From Paludibacteraceae bacterium (GTDB lineage Bacteria > Bacteroidota > Bacteroidia > Bacteroidales > Paludibacteraceae), in assembly GCA_016283095.1 (NCBI GenBank), contig JAEEMG010000058.1, positions 1-64,000 on the forward strand: a stretch of DNA of 64,000 bases. The letters run 5' to 3'. Position numbers and translations under genes: made by a program. Positions 43,643 through 52,773 of this stretch are shown here, in pieces. The notes below the pieces were generated by a model. It saw nothing but the letters and a program-made list of their open reading frames with translations, was not told where the DNA came from and searched no databases. Position 1 is the stretch's first letter. Each line of letters starts with the position of its first letter.

Positions 43643-45205
43643 TTAATTTTTTAATGTCGGATCGTTGATCAATCCGATGAAAAGTACTTCGTGTGTCTTA
43701 GGATTGTTGATTGTCACTATGAACGGACGGTTGACATCAACGTTTACAACCTCATCCATATATGCACTTCCAGTTAACTCTACTAATGTCACAGCCGCAC
43801 CTTTCGCACCGTCTTCATCAATTTCCAAATGTGCCAATTGTTTTACATTAGTCACCTCCGCATTTTCTACAATGTTGTTGAATTTAGCGATGAATGTCTT
43901 TTCTAATCCGATTTTCTTCAACATTTCATTTAACTTAATCTTTGAGTCTATGTTGAATTTCGGCAATGAAAGTCTTGGGCTGTAAAGAATGTAGAAGGAT
44001 CCCGCATCTTCGGTTTTGTGTTTTATGTTATCAAAATCGATTTCTGCAAGAACTGCTTCTGGAGAAACACCTTCTGCTGGTAGAACCACATTCATCTGGA
44101 ATCCCTCGTAAAATGGCAAAGTGACGAGTTGGTAGTTTTCTCCTTCTGCATAATTGCCAACAAAGTAATGATTCATCTTCTCTACTTGCTTCACTTCTCC
44201 TGTCGATGTGGTGAATTTGCCAATCTCTGTTCTCATTGTGTCAAATTTCTCTTCCCATTCCGACTGGAAACTTAGGGCATTGGCTAATACAAGAATTAAT
44301 GATGGATCTTTGTCAATGCCTAATTTTTTTATCATTTCATTTGTAGACTTTTCTGCCCAATTGTCCATTTTTGTATATGTGGAGTCTTCATTGAAGTCTA
44401 CGTTGTTGGCTGCTGCTTTGTAGTATCCCTCAATGTTTTGCAAGAAGTTTTTTCCAATAGGAAGCCCTTTTTGGATGAAAGCCGCATTTGTTATTCCAAT
44501 ATTGACTTTTTGAGGATTTACCATTTTAAGATTAGTCAAACGCTTTGAATACATGTCGTTCAACTCGTCGAGTGGTATGTTTTCTTTTCCTAAAGCGGTT
44601 GTGATTTCTGCGTATGCTTCGTCATCATCGGCTCCATTTGCCAACATGGCTAAGGCAAACTGCAAACTGGTAGGCGAGAAGATCAAGTTTTTGTCTTTGA
44701 AGTCTTTATCTTTAGAAATGTTGGTAAAGAGTTTTGTCGCGAATTTGTTTGCGGAACTTTGTGTCTCAATCTCTTTGTCAGAGAAGTTTATTTTTTTCTC
44801 ATTTCTCTTTTCTTTGACACAATCGCTATAACTTTCTTGTATTTTGAATATCTCCCAATCGTCAGCCCCAGACTCTTTTAATTCACGAATTCGGGCGGAG
44901 TCGTATTCACAACCTTCTACCATAGTAGATACAATGTCCCAGTTGGCGACATCGCTATCCATGCGTGTGATTTTTTCGTCGAATGTCACTTCGGCTCCAT
45001 CCAAAGGATAAAGAGAGTAGGAACTGTCTGTACGGGAAACTTTGATGAAAACTTCGTCACCTTTTTTCACATGGCTCACACGATCTGTTTTCTCTACTTT
45101 CACATCATACTCCTTGCCGTTTGGCAGGTTGATGTGCATATATTGCGTCGCTGACATTGAGCATGCCGCAATAATTCCGATTGCTGATAGTAAATGTTTT
45201 TTCAT
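43643..45205 (-). CDS. Secreted serpin, paralog 2
   Basis: A 520-residue protein with the same layout as paralog 1: signal peptide, N-terminal extension (YMHINLPNGKEYDVKVEKTD) and serpin domain (NLIFSPTSLQFALAMLANGA, FQSEWEEKF, VDVNRPFIVTI). The hinge EDGAKGAAVTL is conserved, but the exposed loop differs (VELTGSAYMDEVV versus ISMEGAAIHEYKS). This suggests a different target proteinase after duplication. A -7 box (TATATTTG) lies 115 bases upstream. Confidence 0.9.
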   Translation of the reverse strand: MKKHLLSAIGIIAACSMSATQYMHINLPNGKEYDVKVEKTDRVSHVKKGDEVFIKVSRTDSSYSLYPLDGAEVTFDEKITRMDSDVANWDIVSTMVEGCEYDSARIRELKESGADDWEIFKIQESYSDCVKEKRNEKKINFSDKEIETQSSANKFATKLFTNISKDKDFKDKNLIFSPTSLQFALAMLANGADDDEAYAEITTALGKENIPLDELNDMYSKRLTNLKMVNPQKVNIGITNAAFIQKGLPIGKNFLQNIEGYYKAAANNVDFNEDSTYTKMDNWAEKSTNEMIKKLGIDKDPSLILVLANALSFQSEWEEKFDTMRTEIGKFTTSTGEVKQVEKMNHYFVGNYAEGENYQLVTLPFYEGFQMNVVLPAEGVSPEAVLAEIDFDNIKHKTEDAGSFYILYSPRLSLPKFNIDSKIKLNEMLKKIGLEKTFIAKFNNIVENAEVTNVKQLAHLEIDEDGAKGAAVTLVELTGSAYMDEVVNVDVNRPFIVTINNPKTHEVLFIGLINDPTLKN

Positions 45206-45320
45206 AATAAATATTTTATCCTCATATCTCAGATAATCATGTTTGATTTTTTTCGCTATGCAAGATTGTCTTGCTACTTTGTAATTTAAAACTAACTAAC
45301 TTTGGTTGTCTGAGACGTTG

Positions 45321-45328
45321 CAAATATA
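45321..45328 (-). promoter_or_regulatory. -7 promoter box of the serpin 2 gene
   Basis: TATATTTG on the minus strand (full match to TAnnTTTG), giving a leader of about 110 bases before the serpin 2 ATG. A weak GTTTA-type -33 lies about 20 bases upstream. Confidence 0.5.
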
Positions 45329-45458
45329 ATGATAAAATTGAGTCGTTAAACATTCCGTCGCAAAATATTGACTTTAAGTATGCTATTTCTCAGTGATTTG
45401 GAAAATATAATTTTTTTTTGTTCTTGTTTATTTGATTTAGAAATATCAAGTAAAAAAT

Positions 45459-45496
45459 GACACGGATAAAACATTTGATTTTGTTGAATCCGTGTC
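45459..45496 (-). terminator. Terminator after the antiporter gene
   Basis: Perfect 9-bp stem (GACACGGAT / ATCCGTGTC) with a 20-base loop, followed on the minus strand by ATTTTTTA. It lies 50 bases past the antiporter stop codon, in a 340-base gap with no gene. Confidence 0.75.
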
Positions 45497-45545
45497 GAAG
45501 TGAACATGAAATATAAATGATATCCAAGGAATCAGATACAGAATA

Positions 45546-47000
45546 TCAGGAAATCACCTTTTTCTGACGCTCTATGGTCAACAATTTGTCTCCAACCTTC
45601 AGCTCCAGTTTGCCGTTTGGCACAATGAAACTATCGCCTCGCTTCACCATCATCACCAGCATCCCATCTGGAAATTTCATATCAGAAAGACGATTGCCAT
45701 TGATGAAATCTTCATCTGTCATTATCATTTCGGAGAGTTGAGATTCCAGTTTTTCAGGAAGTTCAATGCCAAAATCATTTCCGTCTTTTGGTTCGACTGT
45801 GGATAATCCCAACCAGTGGGCACATGCGGTAATTGTGGTTCCTTGCAGCAACAGAGATAGAAGAGTGATGACAAAGACAACATTGAAAAGGAAATATGCG
45901 TTTTCAATTCCAGCGATCACTGGATAGGTCGCAAAGATTATCGGCACCGCGCCACGAAGCCCGACCCACGACAAAAACAGTTTTGCTTTCGCAGGTATGT
46001 TGAATGGGGTAAGACAAAGGAATATCGCAGCAGGACGTGATACGAACATCATAAATAGTCCGATCGCAATGGCGACTGGCAGTACACTCCACATCTCATG
46101 CGGATTGACAAGCAGTCCAAGTGTGATAAACATCACGATCTGCAAAAGCCATGTGACTCCTTGCATGAATGCGTTCATCTCTTTTTTGTATAACAACCTG
46201 CTGTTTCCTGCTACAAGTCCCGCTACGTAGACGGCCAGATACCCATTGCCTTTCAACTGGTCTGTAAGGGTGAATATGATGAAGATCATGCTCAACACCA
46301 ATACAGAGTAGAGTGATGAGTTAGGCAGGTTGATATGGTTCACAATCCAAACAGATGCATGGCCGAGTATGTAACCCAATAATCCTCCAACCACTAGTTG
46401 AATCAAGATTTCCAAAGCTAATCCCCATCCGGAAAACTGATCAGCAGATATGATTGCCTGTACTAAAGCAATTGTGAGAACATATGCCATCGGGTCGTTC
46501 GATCCGCTTTCCAACTCAAGTGTTGGACGTAGATTATATTTCAGCCCAATACGCTGCGAACGTAAGAGATTAAAAACAGATGCGGAATCTGTTGATGATA
46601 CAGTGGCCGCCAGCAACATGGAAAGAGGCAACGATAATCCAATGTCCAGACTTGTCCATTCCGACATCAGATAGATGAACAGACCGGTTATTCCCGTCGT
46701 CAGCATTACTCCTATTGTAGAAAGCACAAGCCCCTGTGATAATATCGGTTTTATATCGTGGAACTTAGTGTCCATTCCTCCTGAGAACAAGATGACACTG
46801 AGGGAGAGCATGCCGATTAACTGTGCATTCTCATGACTGTCAAATTCCAATCCTAGTCCGTCAACACCGAAAAGCATGCCTGTGAAAAGAAACAGTAGGA
46901 GAGTAGGGATGCCAAAACGATATCCCCATTTGCTGATGAAAATACTTGCAAAGACGAGTATGGCTCCTATAAAAACAATATTCTCTGGTGTCAAAGTCAT
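45546..47000 (-). CDS. Potassium/proton antiporter (NhaP2/CvrA type, CPA1) with regulatory TrkA-C domain
   Basis: A 484-residue protein with about 12 transmembrane segments (N-terminal NIVFIGAILVFASIFISKWG; the ESGSNDPMAYVLTIA motif is the conserved ion-binding ND pair of cation/proton antiporters). A cytoplasmic TrkA-C-like domain lies at about 400-484 (FPDGMLVMMVKRGDSFIVP, KVGDKLLTI). The combination matches NhaP2/CvrA, which exchanges K+ for H+ and is tuned by nucleotides through the C-terminal domain. It lies in the same direction as the small gene at 47077. Confidence 0.88.
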   Translation of the reverse strand: MTLTPENIVFIGAILVFASIFISKWGYRFGIPTLLLFLFTGMLFGVDGLGLEFDSHENAQLIGMLSLSVILFSGGMDTKFHDIKPILSQGLVLSTIGVMLTTGITGLFIYLMSEWTSLDIGLSLPLSMLLAATVSSTDSASVFNLLRSQRIGLKYNLRPTLELESGSNDPMAYVLTIALVQAIISADQFSGWGLALEILIQLVVGGLLGYILGHASVWIVNHINLPNSSLYSVLVLSMIFIIFTLTDQLKGNGYLAVYVAGLVAGNSRLLYKKEMNAFMQGVTWLLQIVMFITLGLLVNPHEMWSVLPVAIAIGLFMMFVSRPAAIFLCLTPFNIPAKAKLFLSWVGLRGAVPIIFATYPVIAGIENAYFLFNVVFVITLLSLLLQGTTITACAHWLGLSTVEPKDGNDFGIELPEKLESQLSEMIMTDEDFINGNRLSDMKFPDGMLVMMVKRGDSFIVPNGKLELKVGDKLLTIERQKKVIS

Positions 47001-47039
47001 AGTAAATAGTAATTAGAATTAAAGAGACGAGATTAAAAG

Positions 47040-47068
47040 CCCGCCGCCACGTATTGTCCGACGGCGGA
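47040..47068 (-). terminator. GC-rich hairpin after the 132-residue gene
   Basis: CCGCCG / CGGCGG stem with a 15-base loop; the minus strand continues GGGCTTTTAATC. It starts 9 bases past the stop codon at 47077. Confidence 0.6.
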
Positions 47069-47076
47069 CTGTTTGT

Positions 47077-47475
47077 TTAGAATAACTGATTGATGATCTT
47101 CGCGTCTTCCCCCTCATAGATTATGACATCTGAGACGGGTTTATATTCGTAATCTGATTGCTTATATTGCAATAAATGCATTACTGCATACGACGCGTCC
47201 TGCGAAACACAGGCCTCCAGCATATAATTGCCATTAGGAGTGTCATTGATACGGAAGTTTTCTGCGACCTTTGATAGATTGTCACGAGTCGCTTGCAAAA
47301 TACGGTGCAAACGTTGTCCGTCTGGGATACTTAATTTTACCCTTTTAGCTTCTATGACACTTCCTGTCGGTGCATATTTTACCGTGCTCAACAAGCCGAA
47401 GAACGACTTGCATACATTGATACGATTATCACTACAGATGTTTTCCCACATCTGCAAACTTTTAATATTTGCCAT
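47077..47475 (-). CDS. Hypothetical protein
   Basis: A 132-residue soluble protein without signal peptide or membrane segment. It opens SLQMWENICSDNRINVCKSF and contains a long helical stretch (SIPDGQRLHRILQATRDNLS). I do not recognise a family or function. The 231-base gap upstream of it holds no gene or clear promoter. Confidence 0.6.
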   Translation of the reverse strand: MANIKSLQMWENICSDNRINVCKSFFGLLSTVKYAPTGSVIEAKRVKLSIPDGQRLHRILQATRDNLSKVAENFRINDTPNGNYMLEACVSQDASYAVMHLLQYKQSDYEYKPVSDVIIYEGEDAKIINQLF

Positions 47476-47706
47476 TTTGATTTTCTTTGATAGGTTTAAT
47501 AATAATTCTCTTTTTTAAGAATCTGTTTTCTGTACGGCTGAATGTGATGTTTGTTTGATTGCCTTTTGTCTTATCATAGTCCACACTAAGGGGGTCGCAA
47601 AGAAGATCGAACAATGGTGTTCTGTCCTTTGTAATCCTCATGTTTCAATAGCTGGATAAGCTATGAAAAAACTAAACTGAACAGATTCTGAAATATGAAA
47701 GAGACC

Positions 47707-48108
47707 CTAACAAAGGATGCGTCTCAACGCAATGACATAGTAGAATCGTGGAGACGCAATTCCTCTTTGTACCAATATACAAGCACAAAGAAAGAATAAA
47801 CAAAGAAAATATAAAAAGCAACAGGAGTCTGTCGGCTCCCAATAGTTGGCGAATCTTCCTGTTTTACCTCCGCCCAAGGTGTGCGGACGAGTAGGGCGGG
47901 AACTGCCCAGACTTTGGGTGTCTGGAGCATTTAATAACAGGCTGTATGGCAACTGCTCTCCATCAAACAATATGCCATGCTCTTCTTCACATGATTTGAC
48001 TACGCTTTCTTCTGTCTCATTCACAACAATGTTTTCTTGCCAGACACTTGTGGAAGTGTTGGATAATCCTAAAAACATTGTGATGACAAGCCAAATGTAT
48101 GAGATCAT
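47707..48108 (-). CDS. Small putative membrane/secreted protein of unknown function
   Basis: A 133-residue reading from ATG 48108: an N-terminal hydrophobic segment (MISYIWLVITMFLGLS), a polar middle with a GSSRPTRPHTLGGGKTGR stretch, and a very hydrophobic Cys-rich segment near the C-terminus (FLYFLCLFFLCACILV). A perfect promoter 24 bases upstream (48133-48163) supports the gene and excludes the longer start at 48162, which would overlap the promoter. An inverted repeat (GCGTCTC / GAGACGC, 47719-47757) overlaps the last codons, so the true 3' end is uncertain. Function unknown. Confidence 0.55.
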   Translation of the reverse strand: MISYIWLVITMFLGLSNTSTSVWQENIVVNETEESVVKSCEEEHGILFDGEQLPYSLLLNAPDTQSLGSSRPTRPHTLGGGKTGRFANYWEPTDSCCFLYFLCLFFLCACILVQRGIASPRFYYVIALRRILC

Positions 48109-48132
48109 ATCTGTGTGAAATAGTCTTTGCCA

Positions 48133-48163
48133 CAAAGATATGTTTTTTTGATCCAACTGCAAA
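48133..48163 (-). promoter_or_regulatory. Near-ideal promoter of the small gene at 47707-48108
   Basis: On the minus strand, TTTG (48160-48163), a 19-base spacer, then TATCTTTG (48133-48140). Both boxes match the Bacteroidota consensus exactly. Predicted transcription start is near 48127, about 19 bases before the ATG. Confidence 0.72.
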
Positions 48164-48254
48164 AATTACGCTGTTTTTGACAGAGCAAATGCAGATATTT
48201 GTTGCACTGTATGACTATTGGTTGTTTGGAATTGTTCTAAAAGGAATGTGAAAA

Positions 48255-48292
48255 ATACGGACCATTCCACGCATTTGTGGAACAGCCCGTAT
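48255..48292 (-). terminator. Terminator after the large Ig-like T9SS protein gene
   Basis: Nested stem ATACGG / CCGTAT around TTCCAC / GTGGAA, followed on the minus strand by TTTTTC. It lies about 94 bases past the stop codon at 48386. A second perfect inverted repeat (ACGCACG-TC-CGTGCGT, 48368-48383) lies right after the stop but lacks a T-run. Confidence 0.65.
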
Positions 48293-48385
48293 CGTAACAC
48301 AAAACTTACGTCCAAGAACGTATAAAATCTTCTTGCATGAAGACGTACGTATTCATTTTGCAATGACACGCACGTCCGTGCGTCT

Positions 48386-51300
48386 CTATTTGACAATCAC
48401 CTTTTGGTCGCCTACAATGTAAGAACCATTAGATAATCCTCTCAATGCTTCAGATTTCTTGACGTTGGCTTTTACCAATGCTCCTGAAACAGTGTAGACA
48501 TTGACAATCTCGTCGTCGTTGTCTGTGGCAATAGATTTGATATTATCAAGTGGTGAGATTATTACTTCCACTTTGGATCTCTTACTGTAGCAGTATCCAT
48601 CCTTGTAGGCGATATAGAACACATAAGGATTCGTTGTCGCTGCTGATCTGTCGATCTCGACAGAGTTGCTTCCCTTCGAATTTGGTTCGTCGACGGAATT
48701 AAACCATATCAGTTTCATTGATTCATCTAAAGTCTGGGCAAATTTCTCTGTCGTAAGAACCTCACTGCTGTCTCCATTGATTGTATACTGGATGTTTTCC
48801 TCCTTCGGAGCATCAGGAGTGGCATTTACAGTAACCTCAAAATTGTGAAAATCACCAGCACATCCAGTCCTGTAGTCAACCAACTGGTATGTGAATATTC
48901 CACTATCTTCTGACTTCATTTCTTCAAAGAATTTCTCGTCCTTGTTGTCTCCCAACGGTGTTCCAGACAATGTGTCGGCTCCCTTCCACCAATGTATTAT
49001 ATAATTTGATGGAACTCCATTTGTCAAAGTCGTGTCTATCATACCATGGCCTTCTCCCTCACAGAACTCAGTATTTGGAGTTCTAAACTCTCCATCTGGA
49101 GCCTTATTAAATCTGATATAGATTGTATCTGCTGTTTTACATGAACCATTTGGATACTTCGCGTCAACAGCGTAAAGCAATACTGGTAGCTCAGTTCCTA
49201 CAAGAGAGGAGTCGTCATAATTGATTGTCTTAGCCTCTACAACATCATTCAACACGGTTTTTGCATCTGACATATCGCCTGGGTTTTCTGATTCAAACCA
49301 TTTGATAGCGAAACCTTCGAAATTGTCAGACTGCCAATCTGCTTTGTCTGGTGTGATGTCTGCTGCCTGAGAAAGAGTGACACTTTCTCCATAACACAAA
49401 TCTATCAAATTCTTTCCATGTTTATGGTATTTCGCATACTTGTCTGCTTTGATCTTGATATTTGTCGCTGATGCAGTACACATATTACATTTTTTCAATG
49501 CCTCAATAGTTGAAGAAACAGAATATGCCGCACACATCTCATTTGGATTATATAAATGGGACAATCCTAAAGTCTCCAAAGTTTCTTTTGATCCAAGGAT
49601 CGCACGGAAATATACCTTGTCGCCAGAATCAATTTCATTAAAGACAGCTGATAAGTCTGTTAGTTTTACAGAGTCGGAAATGCCGCTTCCTGGAATTGGC
49701 TTCCATGTCTTGTTGTCTTCTGGATTACCTGTCGTGTATTGGAAAATATAGCCTTGGTTGTTTTGGTAGAATTTAGAAATCATGTTTGTTTCGCTTGCAA
49801 CCAAATTCAAGTCTTTTCCTTCACAAGATGTGATGCTTTTATTTGACAGATCGTCAAAATACAAATCCACATTAGGAACCGCACATGACCAGAGCTGAAT
49901 GTCATCCAGAATCAAGTCGTTGCCTGTTTTATTCTGATCTGTTCCGCCAGCTTCTGAAATGATCTCAAGCTTAAGGCTGTCACCAGTCAAATCAAAAGAA
50001 ATTGAGACCTCTTCCCATGCTGTAGTAACATCATATACAGTTTCATTGTCATGTACAGAATATCTAGTTACTGTTTCTGAAGTGTATTCCTTTCCTGAAC
50101 CATAGTCTGTAACACGGATTTTGACTTTAACAGGACCCTCTGAAGCAGACCAGTTGCTGATATAACATTTTGCAGTGTATCTTCTTTCACAAAGGTTCTT
50201 GATTGTTCTGCTATAAAGAACCTCATTAGCCTTATTGCCACAATTCAATACCAACATGGCTCCATAACCATAACCATTATATGTGTGGTCTGGCACATAT
50301 CCATTTGGCGTCTGATATGTGTTGGCACCACTAGCCATAGAATCAGAAGCTGGATACTTACCATAGAAAGTCTGGGCCTGCCATCCCCAGTGTGTACCCT
50401 CAGAATCAAAACTATTAGTTATATTAGCTGCGACGGAATATGTTCCTTCCATATCAGGAGTTGAATTATATCTAGCTCCAGGAATAGAGTCTGACAGCTC
50501 GTATGACCAACCATCAGTTGTCCTGTTCGCTACTTTGATTGGGTTGCTTATGTCAGAGTAATCCCATACCCAATAACTGCCTTTTTGTGTAAACGTACCA
50601 AAGTCATCCTGCCATATCAACTTTTCATCAGATGGATTTCCATTGCCATCTGTACAACAAACTTTATCTACAAACTTAAAACTCTTTGATCTGATTTTAT
50701 ATCTCTCTGCTGTAGTGATTTCACAATAAAATGTGTATTCCTGTCCATCTACATTTCCTGTGGTGTGAGTATACGTTGTATTTGTTGCTCCAGAGATAGC
50801 GGTTCCATTTTTGTACCACTGATATTTACAATTCTTATATTTATAAGTGTCGTCCAATCTGAATGTGACATCCTTACCTCCGACACATTCAGAATTTTTT
50901 CCTAATATTACTGGCTCAACCTCTGCATAAACTTTGATGCTTTTGATCATAATAGCTTCACCTTTAGCCATTTGCGAAATATAAAAGTTCACAGTCAATT
51001 TATTGTTATAAATTGGGCCATGGAAAGCTGTCGCTGATGATGGAGTTGTTATTTCAAATACGTTACAAGAATCCTCTCTGAAGCCGGGACGAGAATCTAT
51101 GCCTCCGGATAGAGTGTTGTTGACACCGATTTTTAATGCCGAATTATATCCGCTATTTAAATGTGGAGCTTTATTCGACCCTGAATTGTTTAGATAGGTT
51201 GAGGAATGTGGGTTGCAGACTTCTACAACAATTCTATATTTACCATTGTTCTTCAGCCCTTTAACTTCCATAGAAAAGACAGGAGTAGTTGGAGTTGATC

Positions 51301-51673
51301 TTTCACCATTAGAAATGATTACTCCCCACTCTCCAGAATTTTCATTGTCGTAAAATCGCAAAGAATCCAAATTGCTAGGATTGGATGTTATCGCATAGTG
51401 TTGCTCATTTAAAAAGGATGACATTTTTTCCGTTGAAACAATAGAATCAGGTAAAAGAAAATTTGTCCTGAAAGTAGGTGTGTTGATACCTTCAAAATCA
51501 TTCAGTTCATCAAAAGAATGATAAGCGTCGTTTTCCCCACCAATAACTTTAAACTCTGTTGATGCCACCAAAGGTAGGTTTGTGGTTGGCGCAAATTGAG
51601 CATAAACATTGGAATTGCCCAACAAAAGCCCAATAACGAATAACCAAATGGTTAGTAAATGTTGTTTTTTCAT
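48386..51673 (-). CDS. Large secreted Ig-like-domain protein with T9SS-type C-terminus
   Basis: A 1095-residue protein. It has a signal peptide (about 1-26, ending VYAQ), an N-terminal beta-sandwich region, an Ig-like repeat with KYQWYKNGTAISGATNTTYT (about 290-310), and a jelly-roll module (about 370-610, ending LILDDIQLWSC). Further Ig/PKD-like segments (GSCKTADTIYIRF, GCAGDFHNFEVTVNATPDAP) follow. The C-terminal T9SS type A domain ends GLSNGSYIVGDQKVIVK. The start is ATG 51671-51673, which gives a proper signal peptide. A cell-surface or matrix/adhesin role is likely; the ligand is unknown. A -7 box is at 51777-51784. Confidence 0.82.
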   Translation of the reverse strand: MKKQHLLTIWLFVIGLLLGNSNVYAQFAPTTNLPLVASTEFKVIGGENDAYHSFDELNDFEGINTPTFRTNFLLPDSIVSTEKMSSFLNEQHYAITSNPSNLDSLRFYDNENSGEWGVIISNGERSTPTTPVFSMEVKGLKNNGKYRIVVEVCNPHSSTYLNNSGSNKAPHLNSGYNSALKIGVNNTLSGGIDSRPGFREDSCNVFEITTPSSATAFHGPIYNNKLTVNFYISQMAKGEAIMIKSIKVYAEVEPVILGKNSECVGGKDVTFRLDDTYKYKNCKYQWYKNGTAISGATNTTYTHTTGNVDGQEYTFYCEITTAERYKIRSKSFKFVDKVCCTDGNGNPSDEKLIWQDDFGTFTQKGSYWVWDYSDISNPIKVANRTTDGWSYELSDSIPGARYNSTPDMEGTYSVAANITNSFDSEGTHWGWQAQTFYGKYPASDSMASGANTYQTPNGYVPDHTYNGYGYGAMLVLNCGNKANEVLYSRTIKNLCERRYTAKCYISNWSASEGPVKVKIRVTDYGSGKEYTSETVTRYSVHDNETVYDVTTAWEEVSISFDLTGDSLKLEIISEAGGTDQNKTGNDLILDDIQLWSCAVPNVDLYFDDLSNKSITSCEGKDLNLVASETNMISKFYQNNQGYIFQYTTGNPEDNKTWKPIPGSGISDSVKLTDLSAVFNEIDSGDKVYFRAILGSKETLETLGLSHLYNPNEMCAAYSVSSTIEALKKCNMCTASATNIKIKADKYAKYHKHGKNLIDLCYGESVTLSQAADITPDKADWQSDNFEGFAIKWFESENPGDMSDAKTVLNDVVEAKTINYDDSSLVGTELPVLLYAVDAKYPNGSCKTADTIYIRFNKAPDGEFRTPNTEFCEGEGHGMIDTTLTNGVPSNYIIHWWKGADTLSGTPLGDNKDEKFFEEMKSEDSGIFTYQLVDYRTGCAGDFHNFEVTVNATPDAPKEENIQYTINGDSSEVLTTEKFAQTLDESMKLIWFNSVDEPNSKGSNSVEIDRSAATTNPYVFYIAYKDGYCYSKRSKVEVIISPLDNIKSIATDNDDEIVNVYTVSGALVKANVKKSEALRGLSNGSYIVGDQKVIVK

Positions 51674-51776
51674 ATTCGTAGACTTTAAAAATTCTAATAA
51701 CATTTTTGTAGATTTGCTTTTTCTCTTTATTTCAATTTGATGAAAACTTTTATCGTCATGGTTAAAGAATACTTTG

Positions 51777-51784
51777 CAAATGTA
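51777..51784 (-). promoter_or_regulatory. -7 promoter box of the Ig-like T9SS protein gene
   Basis: TACATTTG on the minus strand, a full match to TAnnTTTG, about 104 bases upstream of the ATG; the -33 element is not clear. Confidence 0.48.
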
Positions 51785-51932
51785 ATGATTTTTGAACTAG
51801 GTATATATTGTCGCATTGATATTTAACTTTTTTTATATTTTTTCTGTAGCAATAGTTGTGATAGTGTTCGTGATGTGCGAAAACAAAACCTAAAATTATA
51901 ATATGAGTTTTCACAATGTCATTCTTTGACAT

Positions 51933-52568
51933 TTATGCGAAAATATGCGAAACGATAGTGTAGATTAGAGTGCAGGCAGAAAGTATCATAAGTATGGATC
52001 CTGTCAACTTGTTCAAAATCACAAGACCACGTAGATTGAATCGACTGCGGAAAATGTCAGCTATGTTCACGATTAATAGCCACCATGCCAACGCTCCAGC
52101 CAATATGGATGCGATGCTAAGCACATTCTGTACAATATCCACGTCGCTGGTAAGGAATGAGAATCTTGAGAAGACTCCGATAAACAGGAACACCACCAAT
52201 GGATTGGTGATTGTTAGTCCGAACGACGATAGAAAATCTTGTATCACACTGCCTTTCTTCGTCTCCATGTTTTTCAGTTTGGCGACGGGATTGTCTCTAT
52301 ATGTGTGTAATCCAAAGCAGAACACCACGATGCTGCCGATAATTTCGAGCGCGAATTTGTGGTCTTCAATGAATCCTATCACCATCGACATACTGAATCC
52401 GGCTATCAAGGCGTAGATCATATCCGACAGCATTGCCCCGAATCCAGTGGCAAAACCGTGGGCTTTTCCTCTGTTAAGTGTACGCTGAAGACATAAAACG
52501 CCTATCGGTCCGACTGGGGCCGATACTACAACGCCGATCAACATGCCTTTTATTAGTGTGTACAACAT
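51933..52568 (-). CDS. LysE/RhtB-family amino acid exporter
   Basis: A 211-residue inner-membrane protein with about six hydrophobic segments. The start LIKGMLIGVVVSAPVGPIGV and TLNRGKAHGFATGFGAMLSD carry the LysE-family pattern (small residues and the PxGP motif). It should export amino acids or related small molecules; substrate unknown. A perfect -7 box (TATCTTTG, minus strand 52574-52581) lies only 5 bases before the ATG, so the transcript may be leaderless. Confidence 0.82.
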   Translation of the reverse strand: MLYTLIKGMLIGVVVSAPVGPIGVLCLQRTLNRGKAHGFATGFGAMLSDMIYALIAGFSMSMVIGFIEDHKFALEIIGSIVVFCFGLHTYRDNPVAKLKNMETKKGSVIQDFLSSFGLTITNPLVVFLFIGVFSRFSFLTSDVDIVQNVLSIASILAGALAWWLLIVNIADIFRSRFNLRGLVILNKLTGSILMILSACTLIYTIVSHIFA

Positions 52569-52573
52569 AATTG

Positions 52574-52581
52574 CAAAGATA
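52574..52581 (-). promoter_or_regulatory. -7 promoter box directly before the LysE-type gene
   Basis: TATCTTTG on the minus strand, full match to TAnnTTTG. The predicted start of transcription would fall on or next to the ATG at 52568. No good -33 box is visible, so it may be fortuitous. Confidence 0.45.
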
Positions 52582-52665
52582 GTAAAATTAAATTAGAAAT
52601 TATAAATGTGAAATGCGAAATGAATTCGAGACTGTTTAAAAATAAGGAATTGGCTATAATAGTAT

Positions 52666-52702
52666 GAGGATTGGTTAGGGCGTTCTGCCCTTAACAATCC
52701 TC
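52666..52702 (-). terminator. Long hairpin after the alpha-2-macroglobulin gene
   Basis: 16-bp nearly perfect stem: GAGGATTG / CAATCCTC outer arms and GGGC / GCCC inner arms around GTTCT, with a one-base offset. T-runs are weak on the minus strand; on the plus strand AGTTTTAG follows. It probably separates the macroglobulin-like gene from the LysE-type gene. Confidence 0.55.
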
Positions 52703-52773
52703 AGTTTTAGTTGCTGAATGGGCGTATATAGCAAAATATTTTAAGCGAATTTGAACAGCATCTTTGCGTTTCA

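Noticed and set aside
47724..47930. A second small minus-strand frame overlapping the gene at 47707-48108.
   Set aside because: It has no promoter or start context of its own; the longer frame is directly behind a near-perfect promoter.
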